NCBI GenBank assembly: GCA_028291515.1
Contig: JAQGHU010000026.1
Coordinates: 46,730-110,729 of the forward strand
Length of the DNA: 64,000 nucleotides
Source: Schlesneria sp.
Lineage (GTDB): Bacteria; Planctomycetota; Planctomycetia; Planctomycetales; Planctomycetaceae
Reading direction: 5' to 3'
Each line of letters starts with the position of its first letter. The first letter of the stretch is position 1. Shown piece after piece: positions 1-8,957 of the stretch. A program made the translations under genes and the position numbers. Under the pieces are notes generated by a model that saw only the letters and a program-made list of their open reading frames with translations, was not told the origin of the DNA and searched no databases.

Positions 1-409
1 CTCGAAGGACATGCGGTGAAGCAGGGTCGTTCGTCGAATCGACTATCAAATGGCTTGGCAGGACGAATCGAAAGATTTGATCTGGAGCACCTCGACGACG
101 TGGTCCGCCACGGAAGAAACCGTCGCGGACGATCACCCAATTCGTGATCGCATTGTCGTCGATGCTCAACTAAAGCTCGTGTTGCATATCGCGTCAAATT
201 TCCGTGGCAAACCACGTATTTTGGAACACGGCTAGTAGAGGCCCCAATGACTCATTGTCGGCCACTTAAAGTTAAGTTTTCGCAACAGCCTTAACAAATT
301 AATGCGAAGAGACTTGTGGCTCAGAGATATGTTAGTTCTCAGGGCGAATCGCTCGTGGCCACACCATTGCCGCAGCAATATAGGGCACTACATTTTGTTG
401 GCCACTGGC
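1..409. other. window edge without a confident gene
   Basis: No recognisable gene. On the + strand a frame is open from base 1 to a stop near 150, and a 61-codon ORF (50-235) contains a DDHPIR stretch that faintly recalls the N-terminal part of some IS transposases. That is too little to call. A short hairpin (CGTGG/CCACG) lies at 203-216. The left part may be the 3' end of a gene starting outside the window. Confidence 0.3.
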
Positions 410-1537
410 TCACTCTTTGACGATCCCAGTGGCGTCAGGCAGGGCGTCGCAATGGCTGAGGGCCAAAATCGGAAATGCTGTTCCACTGTAAGTGATGAAG
501 TGCCAGCTATCGGTATTCAACGACTTCGTCCACCAGCGCCCGGAGGCTCGCTGATTCGACTTGATCCAGCCAATCCCCTTTTGCAGTCGAGGATCACTTG
601 CCGGGACACCCGATTCCCTCAAGACAATAATTGCCAGGCCCGTTTGATGGCCGTCACTGGGCGGGTTGGCGAGTTCCACTTCCGATTTCAACCGCTCAGC
701 ACGATTGCCCTTTCCCCAGGCTTCGGGAGCGGCAAATGTTCGAATTGACCACCCGCCGTCCTCGCGTTGATGCTTCCACAGCATGTCGATCAAATCGGAC
801 TTCCGAGAGGCTTCTAGCAAACCGGGCATTCGAGCGGCCGACCAAAGCAGCAGAACTCGGCCATAGTCATGCGGAGGCGTTTGAGTCTGCAGATAGCTTT
901 TCAACAGGGCGACTTTGCTATTCAACGCTTCGTCGTTGATGTTGACCAGCCAACCGGGGGCCGCAGCGATCGCCATGGCTGCCACTGTCGCTTCATGAAA
1001 CGCATCCGATTCATAGGGAGGCCAGCAGTCTAATGTCCCCCAAGTTCCCGTTTGGTCCTGAATCGAAAACATCAACTGGAGCGCTCGGTCAGTCTCCGGC
1101 GACAACTGCTTGGTGATGTGCTGATCCCATTCGGCCAGGCTCGCGGCCAGGTAAATCACCTGTGCTGGCCTGGTCGATTGCTTCAATTTATCGGGCTCCA
1201 TCGCTTCCAGCTGTTGCAGGGTCTCGACAAAGAACTCGCGGATCGATTCCGTCGGCTTGCCAAGTTTATCGCTAAGTGCCGGACGAATGGTCATGTAGAT
1301 GCCATTCGTATGGCACGTCACGCACTTTCGCTGGCTGTTCCACACTTGAGCGCCATGCTCGAGATATTCCAGCGCCAGCGGAATCGAAATCTGCTCCAGT
1401 TTCGCTTCGTCTGCGGACGCCCCGGGAACCTTGATACTCCCGAATTCGTACTGTGGCTTCGGTTCCGCCGCCCACATGGGGCGGGAGATGGCTATCAAGC
1501 TGAGAGCCGCAGCGCAAATGAAACGATGGGATGCCAT
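410..1537 (-). CDS. secreted heme-motif protein with terpene-cyclase-like (alpha-toroid) fold
   Basis: The 375-residue protein begins with a hydrophobic signal peptide (residues 1-23, cleavage probably after MWA). A single CxxCH heme-attachment motif (CVTCH, residues 72-76) follows. The rest reads like the helical repeats of squalene-hopene cyclase/prenyltransferase proteins: REDGGW and ASGRWW near residues 245-335 resemble QW-type repeats. No DxDD cyclase motif is visible, so terpene cyclisation is unlikely. Planctomycetes carry many secreted cytochrome-like proteins of this kind; the function is unknown. It is read in the same direction as the EEP gene upstream (gap about 117 bp). Seen: signal peptide, CVTCH, repeats. 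Inferred: periplasmic c-type heme protein. Confidence 0.7.
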   Translation of the reverse strand: MASHRFICAAALSLIAISRPMWAAEPKPQYEFGSIKVPGASADEAKLEQISIPLALEYLEHGAQVWNSQRKCVTCHTNGIYMTIRPALSDKLGKPTESIREFFVETLQQLEAMEPDKLKQSTRPAQVIYLAASLAEWDQHITKQLSPETDRALQLMFSIQDQTGTWGTLDCWPPYESDAFHEATVAAMAIAAAPGWLVNINDEALNSKVALLKSYLQTQTPPHDYGRVLLLWSAARMPGLLEASRKSDLIDMLWKHQREDGGWSIRTFAAPEAWGKGNRAERLKSEVELANPPSDGHQTGLAIIVLRESGVPASDPRLQKGIGWIKSNQRASGRWWTKSLNTDSWHFITYSGTAFPILALSHCDALPDATGIVKE

Positions 1538-1654
1538 GGCGCGAACTCCAGGAAGCCAAGGAAGGATCTCGACGCTGTCATCATCATTCTGGTCCGTCGG
1601 CTCGGATTGTTCGAGTCCAACGGCAGCGGGATTCCGCTGAATCGATCGGCATTC

Positions 1655-2377
1655 TTAAATCGTGAAATCGATGATGAGCGGCAGATGATCTGACGCATCG
1701 CGAGTCGCACGGCTGCGGGAAACGTGGATTCGTGTGACCGTGATCCCGCCGCGCGTAAACGCCTTGTCGAGCGACCAGACCGGCAGCCACGCTGGAAACG
1801 AGCGGAATCGGGATGGCGGACTTGTCACTTGATGGAAGCCATGCACCTCAAACGGTCCTGATGCCAGGCGGTTTCGCCAATCGTTGAAGTCGCCGACAAT
1901 CAAGGAGGGCAGGCCCGTGCTTTCCCGATACAGGTGATGTTCCAGAATGTGCCGAGTCTGCCAGTCACGTTCTCGTTCCGACAACCCTAAGTGCCAGTGG
2001 GTCAGGTGAAAGGGGCCAGACGGGGATTCAACGATGGCCATCTGCGCCCCGCGAGGTTTGCGTTGATGCCGCGTCAACGAAATCTGATGGTGAGTGCGAA
2101 ACGGCCAGCGCGACAGCAGCAGATTTCCGTAGCCCCCCTCTTTCACTTTGACATTGAACTGAAAAAGATGGGCGGCCGGTTGAAACCACTCCTGCAGGAT
2201 CCCCGGCTGATTGTGGAATCGACTGCGGCGGACGTTGCGATCGACTTCCTGTAAGCAGACGATGTCTGGCGACTCGGCCTCAATGACATGCTGAATTCTC
2301 TCCAAGCGATACCGACGGTCTCGACCGCCGATTCCCTTGTGAATGTTGTAGCTCAACAAACGCACCGGAAACTCCAT
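1655..2377 (-). CDS. endonuclease/exonuclease/phosphatase (EEP) family protein
   Basis: The 240-residue protein has the ordered motifs of the EEP (DNase I-like) fold: LSYNIHKG near the N-terminus, CLQEVD (metal-binding Glu), HWHLGL, VGDFNDW and a C-terminal SDHLPL (catalytic Asp-His). Family members hydrolyse phosphodiester or phosphomonoester bonds in nucleic acids, lipids or inositol phosphates, and substrate cannot be told from sequence. Length is normal for small bacterial EEP proteins and there is no signal peptide. It is divergent from comEC with an 84-bp gap. Confidence 0.85.
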   Translation of the reverse strand: MEFPVRLLSYNIHKGIGGRDRRYRLERIQHVIEAESPDIVCLQEVDRNVRRSRFHNQPGILQEWFQPAAHLFQFNVKVKEGGYGNLLLSRWPFRTHHQISLTRHQRKPRGAQMAIVESPSGPFHLTHWHLGLSERERDWQTRHILEHHLYRESTGLPSLIVGDFNDWRNRLASGPFEVHGFHQVTSPPSRFRSFPAWLPVWSLDKAFTRGGITVTRIHVSRSRATRDASDHLPLIIDFTI

Positions 2378-2461
2378 TTGAGGGTGGGCTGACTTTCAGG
2401 ACGGCCACCAACTAAGATACTCGATCATCAACAATCCGCGAGGCAGTCGCCCGAGGATCAC

Positions 2462-4975
2462 GTGTTTCACCCGATTGAGCCAGCGACCGATGCTTACGAA
2501 TCCGATCAGTTCCGCCGCAGTCCGGCGGTGCCGGTCGTGTGCGCCGTCGCGATTGGAATTCTGCTCGATCATCTTTTGGCCATTTCATTTCTCGATTGGT
2601 GGATCGGTTCGGCGATCGCATTGACGTTGGTTCCGCTCGCGTGGTCTCGCCGGTGGAATCACCTGGCTGTTTCCATGTTGTTGCTCGCTTGCCTCGGCTT
2701 GGGAGGGGTCTGGCATCATTGGCGTTGGAATTGCCTGCCGGATGATGAAGTTTCGCACTGGGCGACCGAGACCGGATGTCTGGTTCGAGTCTTCGCCAAA
2801 GTGGTGAATGCACCGACAGTCTTGGTCGCGATTGACGATCATGCCCCCTGGAAGCCGCCCGAGCGAACGCTGGTGATGCTGGAATGTCGGCGGTTGGTGG
2901 GTGACTCGTCGCCAGCCGTTTCTGGCTATGTTCGCCTGTCGGTTGCAGGTCGCTTGGATCAACTGGCGATTGGCGATCTGGTCGAAGTCTCTGGCCTCTT
3001 GTTGCTGCCGTCGGAACCGTCGAACCCCGGTGACTTCGATACTCGGCGATGGCTGCGCACGCAGGGGCTGCACGCGACTCTGGCCGCTAATCAACCCGAA
3101 GCGGTGGTCGTCGTCAGTCGCGAGCGAACGAGCTGGGATTGGCTGACCATCGGTCGCACGGCGGTACGTCACCGAGCCGAAAACCTGATCGCCACACGCC
3201 TGCGGGCCAGCAATGTTGCCGTCGCACAATCGTTGCTATTGGGAAGCCGCGTGGAACTTGATCGCGATCTGAGGCGGGCCTTCGCCGAGAGCGGCACGCT
3301 GCACATCCTGGCCATCTCGGGGATGAACGTAGGGCTGCTGTGGATCGCGATCTCCTTCATGTGTCGCCTCTTCAGACTGCCGCCGGAAGCGTCTGCGTTG
3401 ACCGCCTTGATCCTGCTTCCCGCATACGCCTTGATCACCGACGCGAACCCTCCGGTCGTGCGAGCGACAATCGTGGCGGTAGTGATGGTGCTGGGGCAAC
3501 TGATCGGCCGAACCGCGAATCATTGGAATTCGCTCGCCGTCGCCGCATTGATCGTGCTGGTCTGGAATCCCAGCGATCTCTTCAACGCTGGTGCCCAATT
3601 GTCATTTATCGCAGTGGCTACGATCCTGATCACGATGCGGTTTTTGAAATCGTTCCGTGCAACCGATTTGCTCGACGTGTGGTCCGGTGATCCTCAGACA
3701 ATCCTACGGCAACTGACTCATCGGCTGATGCGATCATTGTTCGAAGGGTTTGCGATCAGCTTGGCGATCTGGGTCACAACCTCACCGTTGATTGCATCGC
3801 AGTTTCATCTGATTTCGCCGATCGGAGTCGTCTTTACCGTCTTGTTGAACGTCCCCATCGGCATCATGTTCTGCCTGGGCTATGCGTTCTTGTTCCTGGG
3901 CCTGATCTCACCGACCCTATTTGGGTGGCTGGGAGTCCCCTTTGATTTCCTATTGGGTTGGTTCCTGTCTGCAGTGGAGACCGCGTCACGCATTGACTTG
4001 GGTCACATCTATGCTCCGTCACCTCCGTTATGGTGGATGATCGGCTTCTACGTGCTCGTTCCTACGTTGGTCATCTGGGACCATCGCAAGGGCCGCCTGT
4101 TCTGGTCAGTTCGCGCCACGTTGGTCTGGACCATACTGGGACTGGCGATCTCACTTCGACCGGCCAACGGCACCGAGTTGACTTGCACAGTTTTATCTGT
4201 CGGTCATGGACTAAGCGTGCTGGTCGAATGCCCGAACGGTCAGACGTTGCTTTATGACGCTGGCAGCATGACGGGCGGCGGTCGGGCGGCGCGCACAATC
4301 GAGACAACGCTTTGGGCATCGGGGCATGCGCGACTGGATGCGGTGGTCTTATCACATCCAGACGCGGATCACTGCAATGCACTGCCAGAACTTGTCGATG
4401 TCGTTCCGATTCGGACTTTGTTGTGTCACCGATCATTTCTCGACTGGTCTCAACCACCCGTCGCGGCCGCGTTGGACGATTCGGCGAAAGTGGGCATCAA
4501 TATCAAATTGATCTCAGCAGACCAGCAGATCCTGCTTGACCCCAATGTCACCTTCAAAGTGCTGCATCCCGCGCCGGACTTTACTGGGAAGTCCGACAAT
4601 GCTAACAGCGTCGTGTTGTGCCTGGAGTACGCAGGACGCCGCATCCTCTTCACGGGTGATCTGGAGCACGACGGCTTGCATCGCCTGCTGAAAGAACCGG
4701 CAGTCGATACAGACATCTTGTTGTCGCCCCATCATGGAAGCACGGCGGCAAATTCCAGTGATTTAGCTCGCTGGGCAACGCCAGAATGGTTACTCGTCAG
4801 TTATCGAGACGACTCCGTTCAAGACCGGCTGGCGAATGTCTATGGTCCCGCGACGCAGGTGATGACGACCGCCAGGTACGGAGCGATTCGCTGTCGCATC
4901 AAGGCGAATGGAGAATTACTCATCGAACCATTCAAACGCCGAACCGCCTCGCCAACTGAAATCAGGCGGCGTTGA
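2462..4975 (+). CDS. comEC: ComEC/Rec2-family DNA uptake channel
   Basis: The 837-residue polytopic membrane protein has the full ComEC layout. N-terminal membrane helices and a soluble OB-like part (to about residue 190) are followed by the Competence domain with the ILAISGMNVGLL signature (near 281-292). Several more membrane segments lead to a C-terminal metallo-beta-lactamase domain (about 575-820) with SHPDADH, FTGDLEHDG and SPHHGS metal-site motifs. ComEC forms the inner-membrane channel for single-stranded DNA during natural transformation, and the beta-lactamase part is thought to degrade the other strand. ComF lies about 44 kb away in this window. The protein appears intact. Confidence 0.93.
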   Translation: MFHPIEPATDAYESDQFRRSPAVPVVCAVAIGILLDHLLAISFLDWWIGSAIALTLVPLAWSRRWNHLAVSMLLLACLGLGGVWHHWRWNCLPDDEVSHWATETGCLVRVFAKVVNAPTVLVAIDDHAPWKPPERTLVMLECRRLVGDSSPAVSGYVRLSVAGRLDQLAIGDLVEVSGLLLLPSEPSNPGDFDTRRWLRTQGLHATLAANQPEAVVVVSRERTSWDWLTIGRTAVRHRAENLIATRLRASNVAVAQSLLLGSRVELDRDLRRAFAESGTLHILAISGMNVGLLWIAISFMCRLFRLPPEASALTALILLPAYALITDANPPVVRATIVAVVMVLGQLIGRTANHWNSLAVAALIVLVWNPSDLFNAGAQLSFIAVATILITMRFLKSFRATDLLDVWSGDPQTILRQLTHRLMRSLFEGFAISLAIWVTTSPLIASQFHLISPIGVVFTVLLNVPIGIMFCLGYAFLFLGLISPTLFGWLGVPFDFLLGWFLSAVETASRIDLGHIYAPSPPLWWMIGFYVLVPTLVIWDHRKGRLFWSVRATLVWTILGLAISLRPANGTELTCTVLSVGHGLSVLVECPNGQTLLYDAGSMTGGGRAARTIETTLWASGHARLDAVVLSHPDADHCNALPELVDVVPIRTLLCHRSFLDWSQPPVAAALDDSAKVGINIKLISADQQILLDPNVTFKVLHPAPDFTGKSDNANSVVLCLEYAGRRILFTGDLEHDGLHRLLKEPAVDTDILLSPHHGSTAANSSDLARWATPEWLLVSYRDDSVQDRLANVYGPATQVMTTARYGAIRCRIKANGELLIEPFKRRTASPTEIRRR

Positions 4976-5072
4976 CGCGGGAGCGATGCCGCCTGGTTGC
5001 AAATTCGAACCCGATTCTGTTACAGACGATCAAGTTCATGATGCGCTACCCGACGAGTACAATTCTGTGACG

Positions 5073-5882
5073 ATGACTGCTGCTCGCAAAGATGATGGCC
5101 ATTCCCTGAAGCAATGTCGCACGCCACGCCTGCTGGTGAGCGTCCGCTCCCACACAGAGGCGGTTGAAGCACTCGCGGGTGGTGCGGATATCCTGGATAT
5201 CAAAGAGCCTGCTCGCGGATCATTGGGGATGGCAGATGCTGTCAGCATCCGCGAGATCGCTGAGACAATTCGCGAGGCAGGTGCCGCGACACCACTCAGT
5301 GTGGCATTGGGCGAACTGATTGATTGGATTGATCAAACAGATGCAGTGACGCTCCCTGATGAAGTGACTTTCGCAAAACTTGGAATGAGCGGCCTGACTG
5401 ATCGGGAAGACTGGCGATCACTTTGGCGAGTCATCCGCAAACGATTCGATCAACGCCGGAGTTTGCCGTTGCGATGGGTCGCGGTGGCGTATGCCGATTT
5501 TGAGATCGCACGCTCACCTTCGATCGATGATGTGGCGACGGCGGCGATCGGAGCTGGCTGTACCGGTCTGCTGATCGATACGTTCGCCAAGACCGGACAG
5601 TCATTGAGCGACCTCCTCTCGGCCTCGCAACTTCAACAACTCGCCGAGCGATGTCGTGCCTCAGGACAGTTTCTGGCAATCGCCGGCAGCTTGAAAGTGA
5701 CCGATCTTCCCTCACTTTGTGGGGTACACGCAGACATCGTCGCCATCCGCTCGGCCGCCTGCGAGCACCATGATCGAAAGGGGACGATTAGCGCAGTGAA
5801 GATCGCCCAATTCCGCGAATCGCTGACTCAGATGTCGCACCGCGAAGACCGATGCCTGCAAAGTTTGCAGGCCGGGACATAG
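5073..5882 (+). CDS. mfnB: (5-formylfuran-3-yl)methyl phosphate synthase-like protein (MfnB/DUF556)
   Basis: MfnB condenses two glyceraldehyde-3-phosphate molecules in methanofuran biosynthesis. The protein keeps the TIM-barrel signature: GGADILDIKEPARGSLG (Lys44 counted from this start, the Schiff-base lysine of the archaeal enzyme), FAKLGMSG (second conserved Lys), IDTFAKTGQSL (Asp and Lys), AGSL and AIRSAAC. The ATG at 5073 is chosen because homology begins about 18 residues later. In-frame ATGs at 4908 and 4986 would add an unmatched leader, the first overlapping comEC. It probably forms a transcription unit with the next two genes (gap 40 bp). Bacterial homologues occur where C1 units are carried on tetrahydromethanopterin; that link is inference here. 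Confidence 0.85.
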   Translation: MTAARKDDGHSLKQCRTPRLLVSVRSHTEAVEALAGGADILDIKEPARGSLGMADAVSIREIAETIREAGAATPLSVALGELIDWIDQTDAVTLPDEVTFAKLGMSGLTDREDWRSLWRVIRKRFDQRRSLPLRWVAVAYADFEIARSPSIDDVATAAIGAGCTGLLIDTFAKTGQSLSDLLSASQLQQLAERCRASGQFLAIAGSLKVTDLPSLCGVHADIVAIRSAACEHHDRKGTISAVKIAQFRESLTQMSHREDRCLQSLQAGT

Positions 5883-5922
5883 AATAAAGTCGGTATCTTA
5901 AATCGTCTACGAGACCTTCATC

Positions 5923-6684
5923 ATGTTGCTTGTGGAATCAAACGCCGGAGTGGTTCGACTGACACTCAATCGGCCCGAACGAAGAAATGCTCTTTCCGAG
6001 GTGATGCTGGCGGAACTGGGAGCCGCGCTGGAAAAGATCGCCGAGGATCGATCCGCTCGAGTTGTGGTGCTGGCGGCGGCTGGTCCAGTCTTTTGTTCCG
6101 GACATGACCTGAACGAAATGGTCGGTCGCCCTGAAGCAGACTATCAAACACTGTTCACCCGGTGTTCTCACGTCATGCAGCAGATCCGACATCTTCCGCA
6201 GCCCGTCATTGCACGAGTACATGGATTGGCGACCGCTGCCGGATGTCAGTTGGTCGCAACGTGCGACTTGGCAGTTGCTGCCGCCGAAGCCAAATTCGCC
6301 ACGCCAGGGGTGAAAATCGGTCTGTTCTGTACGACTCCCATGGTTCCGCTGGTCCGCGCTGTCCCTCCCAAAGTGGCCATGGAGATGCTGCTGACTGGCA
6401 TTCCAATCAATGCCGAACGAGCACTGGCAGTCGGTCTGGTGAATCGAGTCGTTGCTGCCGATCAGCTTGATGTGACGATCCGAGAACTGACAGATGCCAT
6501 TGTTGGCAGCAGTCCCACGACACTCAGCCTGGGCAAGCAAGCTTTTTATGAGCAACTGGCTCTGGATGAGTCGACCGCCTACGAGCAGGCGACTTGCCTG
6601 ATGACCGCGAATGCGATCCAGCATGATGCGCAAGAGGGAATTTCCGCGTTCCTGCAAAAGCGTCCTCCCAAGTGGAGTGAATAG
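5923..6684 (+). CDS. enoyl-CoA hydratase/isomerase-family protein, ECHDC3-like
   Basis: The 253-residue crotonase-fold protein has the family start ([16 protein letters not shown]), the oxyanion-hole segment [10 protein letters not shown] (residues 57-66) and the [14 protein letters not shown] segment (103-116). [11 protein letters not shown] (133-143) resembles ECHDC3-type proteins rather than catabolic hydratases. The two glutamates that catalyse hydration in mitochondrial crotonase appear absent: Gln109 replaces the first, and Gly129 stands where the second follows a proline. CoA-ester binding is likely, but a classical hydratase reaction is doubtful. It sits between the MfnB-like gene (gap 40 bp) and the acyltransferase gene (gap 59 bp), all on the + strand. 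Confidence 0.85.
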   Translation: MLLVESNAGVVRLTLNRPERRNALSEVMLAELGAALEKIAEDRSARVVVLAAAGPVFCSGHDLNEMVGRPEADYQTLFTRCSHVMQQIRHLPQPVIARVHGLATAAGCQLVATCDLAVAAAEAKFATPGVKIGLFCTTPMVPLVRAVPPKVAMEMLLTGIPINAERALAVGLVNRVVAADQLDVTIRELTDAIVGSSPTTLSLGKQAFYEQLALDESTAYEQATCLMTANAIQHDAQEGISAFLQKRPPKWSE

Positions 6685-6743
6685 GTGCAGCATCTCAATT
6701 AACTTTCCAGTGGCCGCTTCAGATTCCAGCAGAGTGATTGATC

Positions 6744-7655
6744 ATGTCGTTAGTTGGTTTCGACGAGTTGTATCAGTTCGCCGACGCAATGCCGTCGCCG
6801 GTCTCTGTGGTGGCCGCGGGTGGGGCGGATCCCACCGTGCTGGAAGCACTATCACTCGCGCAGCGTCGCGGCTGGGTCGCCCCCGTGCTGACGGGAATCG
6901 CTGCGGAAATTGAACAACTGGCGACTGACTTGCAGATCGATACGACAGGATTTCGCATCACCGATACGGATGATCCGGCGGGTGCGGCGGTGGCTGAAAT
7001 CAAGGCGGGACGCGCCCAAACGCTGATGAAGGGACAGATTGCCACTCCGGCACTCATGAAAGCGGTCCTGTCGCGAGAGACCGGCCTGCGGACGAATCGC
7101 TGCATCTGCCAGGTTGTCCTGATGGAGATCCCGCGAGATCAGCGGCGGTTCCTGTTGTCAGACACCGGGATCACAATTCAGCCGACTCTCGATCAGAAGG
7201 GAGATATCCTGCAGAGTCTGATCGAAGTGGCGAGCGTGCTTCGGGAGTCTGAATCCAACGAGCTACCTCGCGTGGCCGTGATGTCAGCGACCGAGAAAGC
7301 TTCCGAATCGATGCCAGACACGCTGGACGCAGCCGAGTTAACCAAACGTGGTGCTAGTGGTCAGTTTCCCGGATGTCTCGTGCAGGGTCCACTATCTTTC
7401 GACCTGGCTTATGCGGTGGATGCTGGAGAGAAAAAGAAGATCGAAGGGGGCGTGGTCGGCGTCGCTGATGCCATGTTGTTCCCAGACCTCTTGTCAGCAA
7501 ATCTGACCGTCAAAGCGATCATGTACACAGCCAATTGTCGATTCGGTGGCGTTCTGTGCGGGACGAGTTCGCCGGTGGTGTTCATGTCGCGAGCCGACAC
7601 GACGACGACGCGGCTGAATTCGCTGGCGCTGACCTTGAGAATGCTGACTCGGTAG
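6744..7655 (+). CDS. phosphate acetyl/butyryltransferase family protein
   Basis: The 303-residue protein matches the PTA/PTB fold: an N-terminal [15 protein letters not shown], the hallmark [16 protein letters not shown], and a C-terminal [11 protein letters not shown] followed by an ALTLRML end. Such enzymes interconvert acyl-CoA and acyl-phosphate; phosphate butyryltransferase is the nearest well-known relative by length. No acyl kinase gene is adjacent. ATG 6744 is preferred over the TTG two codons upstream. It is the last gene of the 5.1-7.7 kb run and convergent with the FHA gene (53-bp gap). The exact acyl group is unknown. Confidence 0.82.
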   Translation: MSLVGFDELYQFADAMPSPVSVVAAGGADPTVLEALSLAQRRGWVAPVLTGIAAEIEQLATDLQIDTTGFRITDTDDPAGAAVAEIKAGRAQTLMKGQIATPALMKAVLSRETGLRTNRCICQVVLMEIPRDQRRFLLSDTGITIQPTLDQKGDILQSLIEVASVLRESESNELPRVAVMSATEKASESMPDTLDAAELTKRGASGQFPGCLVQGPLSFDLAYAVDAGEKKKIEGGVVGVADAMLFPDLLSANLTVKAIMYTANCRFGGVLCGTSSPVVFMSRADTTTTRLNSLALTLRMLTR

Positions 7656-7708
7656 TCCCAGGCAATCAATGCCGAAGTGTCGCACATACGGAACTGTGGG
7701 CCGTCCGA

Positions 7709-8761
7709 TCACTGCACGAGTTCTGGGATCTCCGCCAGAGTCTCGAGTGCTGCTTGCGTTTCACGATGGTGACGCTCGGCGTGCAACACGTACTGCTGAA
7801 TCGCAGTCTTCAGTTCCGGAAGGCCGTCGAGGTGATCGGTGTCCAGATAATACTGAACGGTTTCGAGAGATTCACTCAACGCTCTCAGGTGCGTTCGGTG
7901 TTGATCAGCCAGTTCGCGAACGGAAGTGATCTTGGGAATACTCGGCGGCATCGTTGGTTCGATAACAGCCGGCTCCACCGTAAATGATGCGGCCGTGACT
8001 TCAGCTTGGAACTCACCAAGTCGCAGCTTGTCACCCACGTCCAAAGTCTGCAGCGAATCGATCAGTTGGTCATTGACCTGTAAGCGATCACTGTGCTGCA
8101 AGTCGATCAGCCAGCATGTTCGATTCGTGCGAACCAAAGCAGCAAGCACAATCGGAATCTCGGGGTGATCGAGGCGCAACTTGCACTGAGCTCCACGTCC
8201 AATCAGCGCGAGACGGCGATCGACGGGCCACAGGTTGTCGCTCTGCTCGACTCCGGCAAATTTCAATTGGATCTGCGAGACTTCCTCAGCGAGTTCCGAA
8301 CTCCTCGATTGCGGATCCTGCTGACCATCGGCGGGCAATTCCAGATTGGGAACTGAGACGCGGAATGGTCCCAGCGCGACGGGCTTCGGGCCAACCCAGG
8401 TGGCTGGCGGTTGAGCATCGCCCAGACCACAGCAGAAGAGTCGACCGTCGATCCATTGCACGTAGGCATGGTACGGCAGAACCGAGGGTTGTTTGATGCG
8501 AATATCGCACTGGCCGTCACTGCCGATGAGAAGGTATGGACGGTTGAGCGACACCTTCCTGGCGTGCGCTTCGCCTTTGACTTCGATCAACAGTTGCAGG
8601 CCAGGCTGACCCGCGCAATCCTCGAACAGCTGTCGACGCGATTCTTCGACATCAACGGGCGCGGGGGAGCTACTAACACTCGAACCGGTTTCGGCTTTGA
8701 ACTCGTCGTTTTGCAGCAATCGAAGACGTCGTCGTCGTTGCAGTGTGCTCGCGTCGCGCAT
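7709..8761 (-). CDS. protein with two FHA-like domains
   Basis: The 350-residue protein (from the ATG at 8761, preceded by GAGG at suitable spacing; an in-frame start at 8872 would add 37 residues) has two forkhead-associated-like modules. The first is around residues 70-150 (LLIGSDGQCDIRI, LPYHAYVQ) and the second around 190-265 (ALIGRGAQCKLRLDH, LIDLQHSDRLQVN). FHA domains bind phosphothreonine peptides, usually products of Ser/Thr kinases. The second module lacks the usual S-x-x-H and may not bind phosphate. A helical C-terminal tail of about 80 residues follows. A Ser/Thr kinase gene lies at 41.2-42.9 kb, but no direct link is visible. Confidence 0.75.
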   Translation of the reverse strand: MRDASTLQRRRRLRLLQNDEFKAETGSSVSSSPAPVDVEESRRQLFEDCAGQPGLQLLIEVKGEAHARKVSLNRPYLLIGSDGQCDIRIKQPSVLPYHAYVQWIDGRLFCCGLGDAQPPATWVGPKPVALGPFRVSVPNLELPADGQQDPQSRSSELAEEVSQIQLKFAGVEQSDNLWPVDRRLALIGRGAQCKLRLDHPEIPIVLAALVRTNRTCWLIDLQHSDRLQVNDQLIDSLQTLDVGDKLRLGEFQAEVTAASFTVEPAVIEPTMPPSIPKITSVRELADQHRTHLRALSESLETVQYYLDTDHLDGLPELKTAIQQYVLHAERHHRETQAALETLAEIPELVQ

Positions 8762-8957
8762 AGGAGGGGCCTCGCAGCGGACTCTCTTCGGCAAAGAAAC
8801 TCCATACCTCTTTGCCACTACTAGATCCTGCAGGATGAATGGGGGTCTGTCAACTTGGAGAAACCGAAGCAAAGGAACTTGCTGATGCGATTGCAGCGAT
8901 TGTTCCGATCGTTCGAGTCAGAGCGGGTGTGGAGACTGCGGCGCAGAGTCGCCAGCA

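Noticed and set aside
50..235. 61-codon ORF as an IS transposase N-terminus
   Set aside because: Only a DDHPIR-like stretch agrees; the continuation lacks transposase features.
4990..5010. Sequence resembling a tRNA T-arm (AAATTCGAACCCG)
   Set aside because: No acceptor or anticodon arm can be folded around it, and it lies in the region between comEC and the MfnB-like gene.
5938..6693. 251-codon minus-strand ORF opposite the enoyl-CoA hydratase-like gene
   Set aside because: Its product has no domain-like pattern and it mirrors a clear crotonase gene; long antisense frames are common at this base composition.
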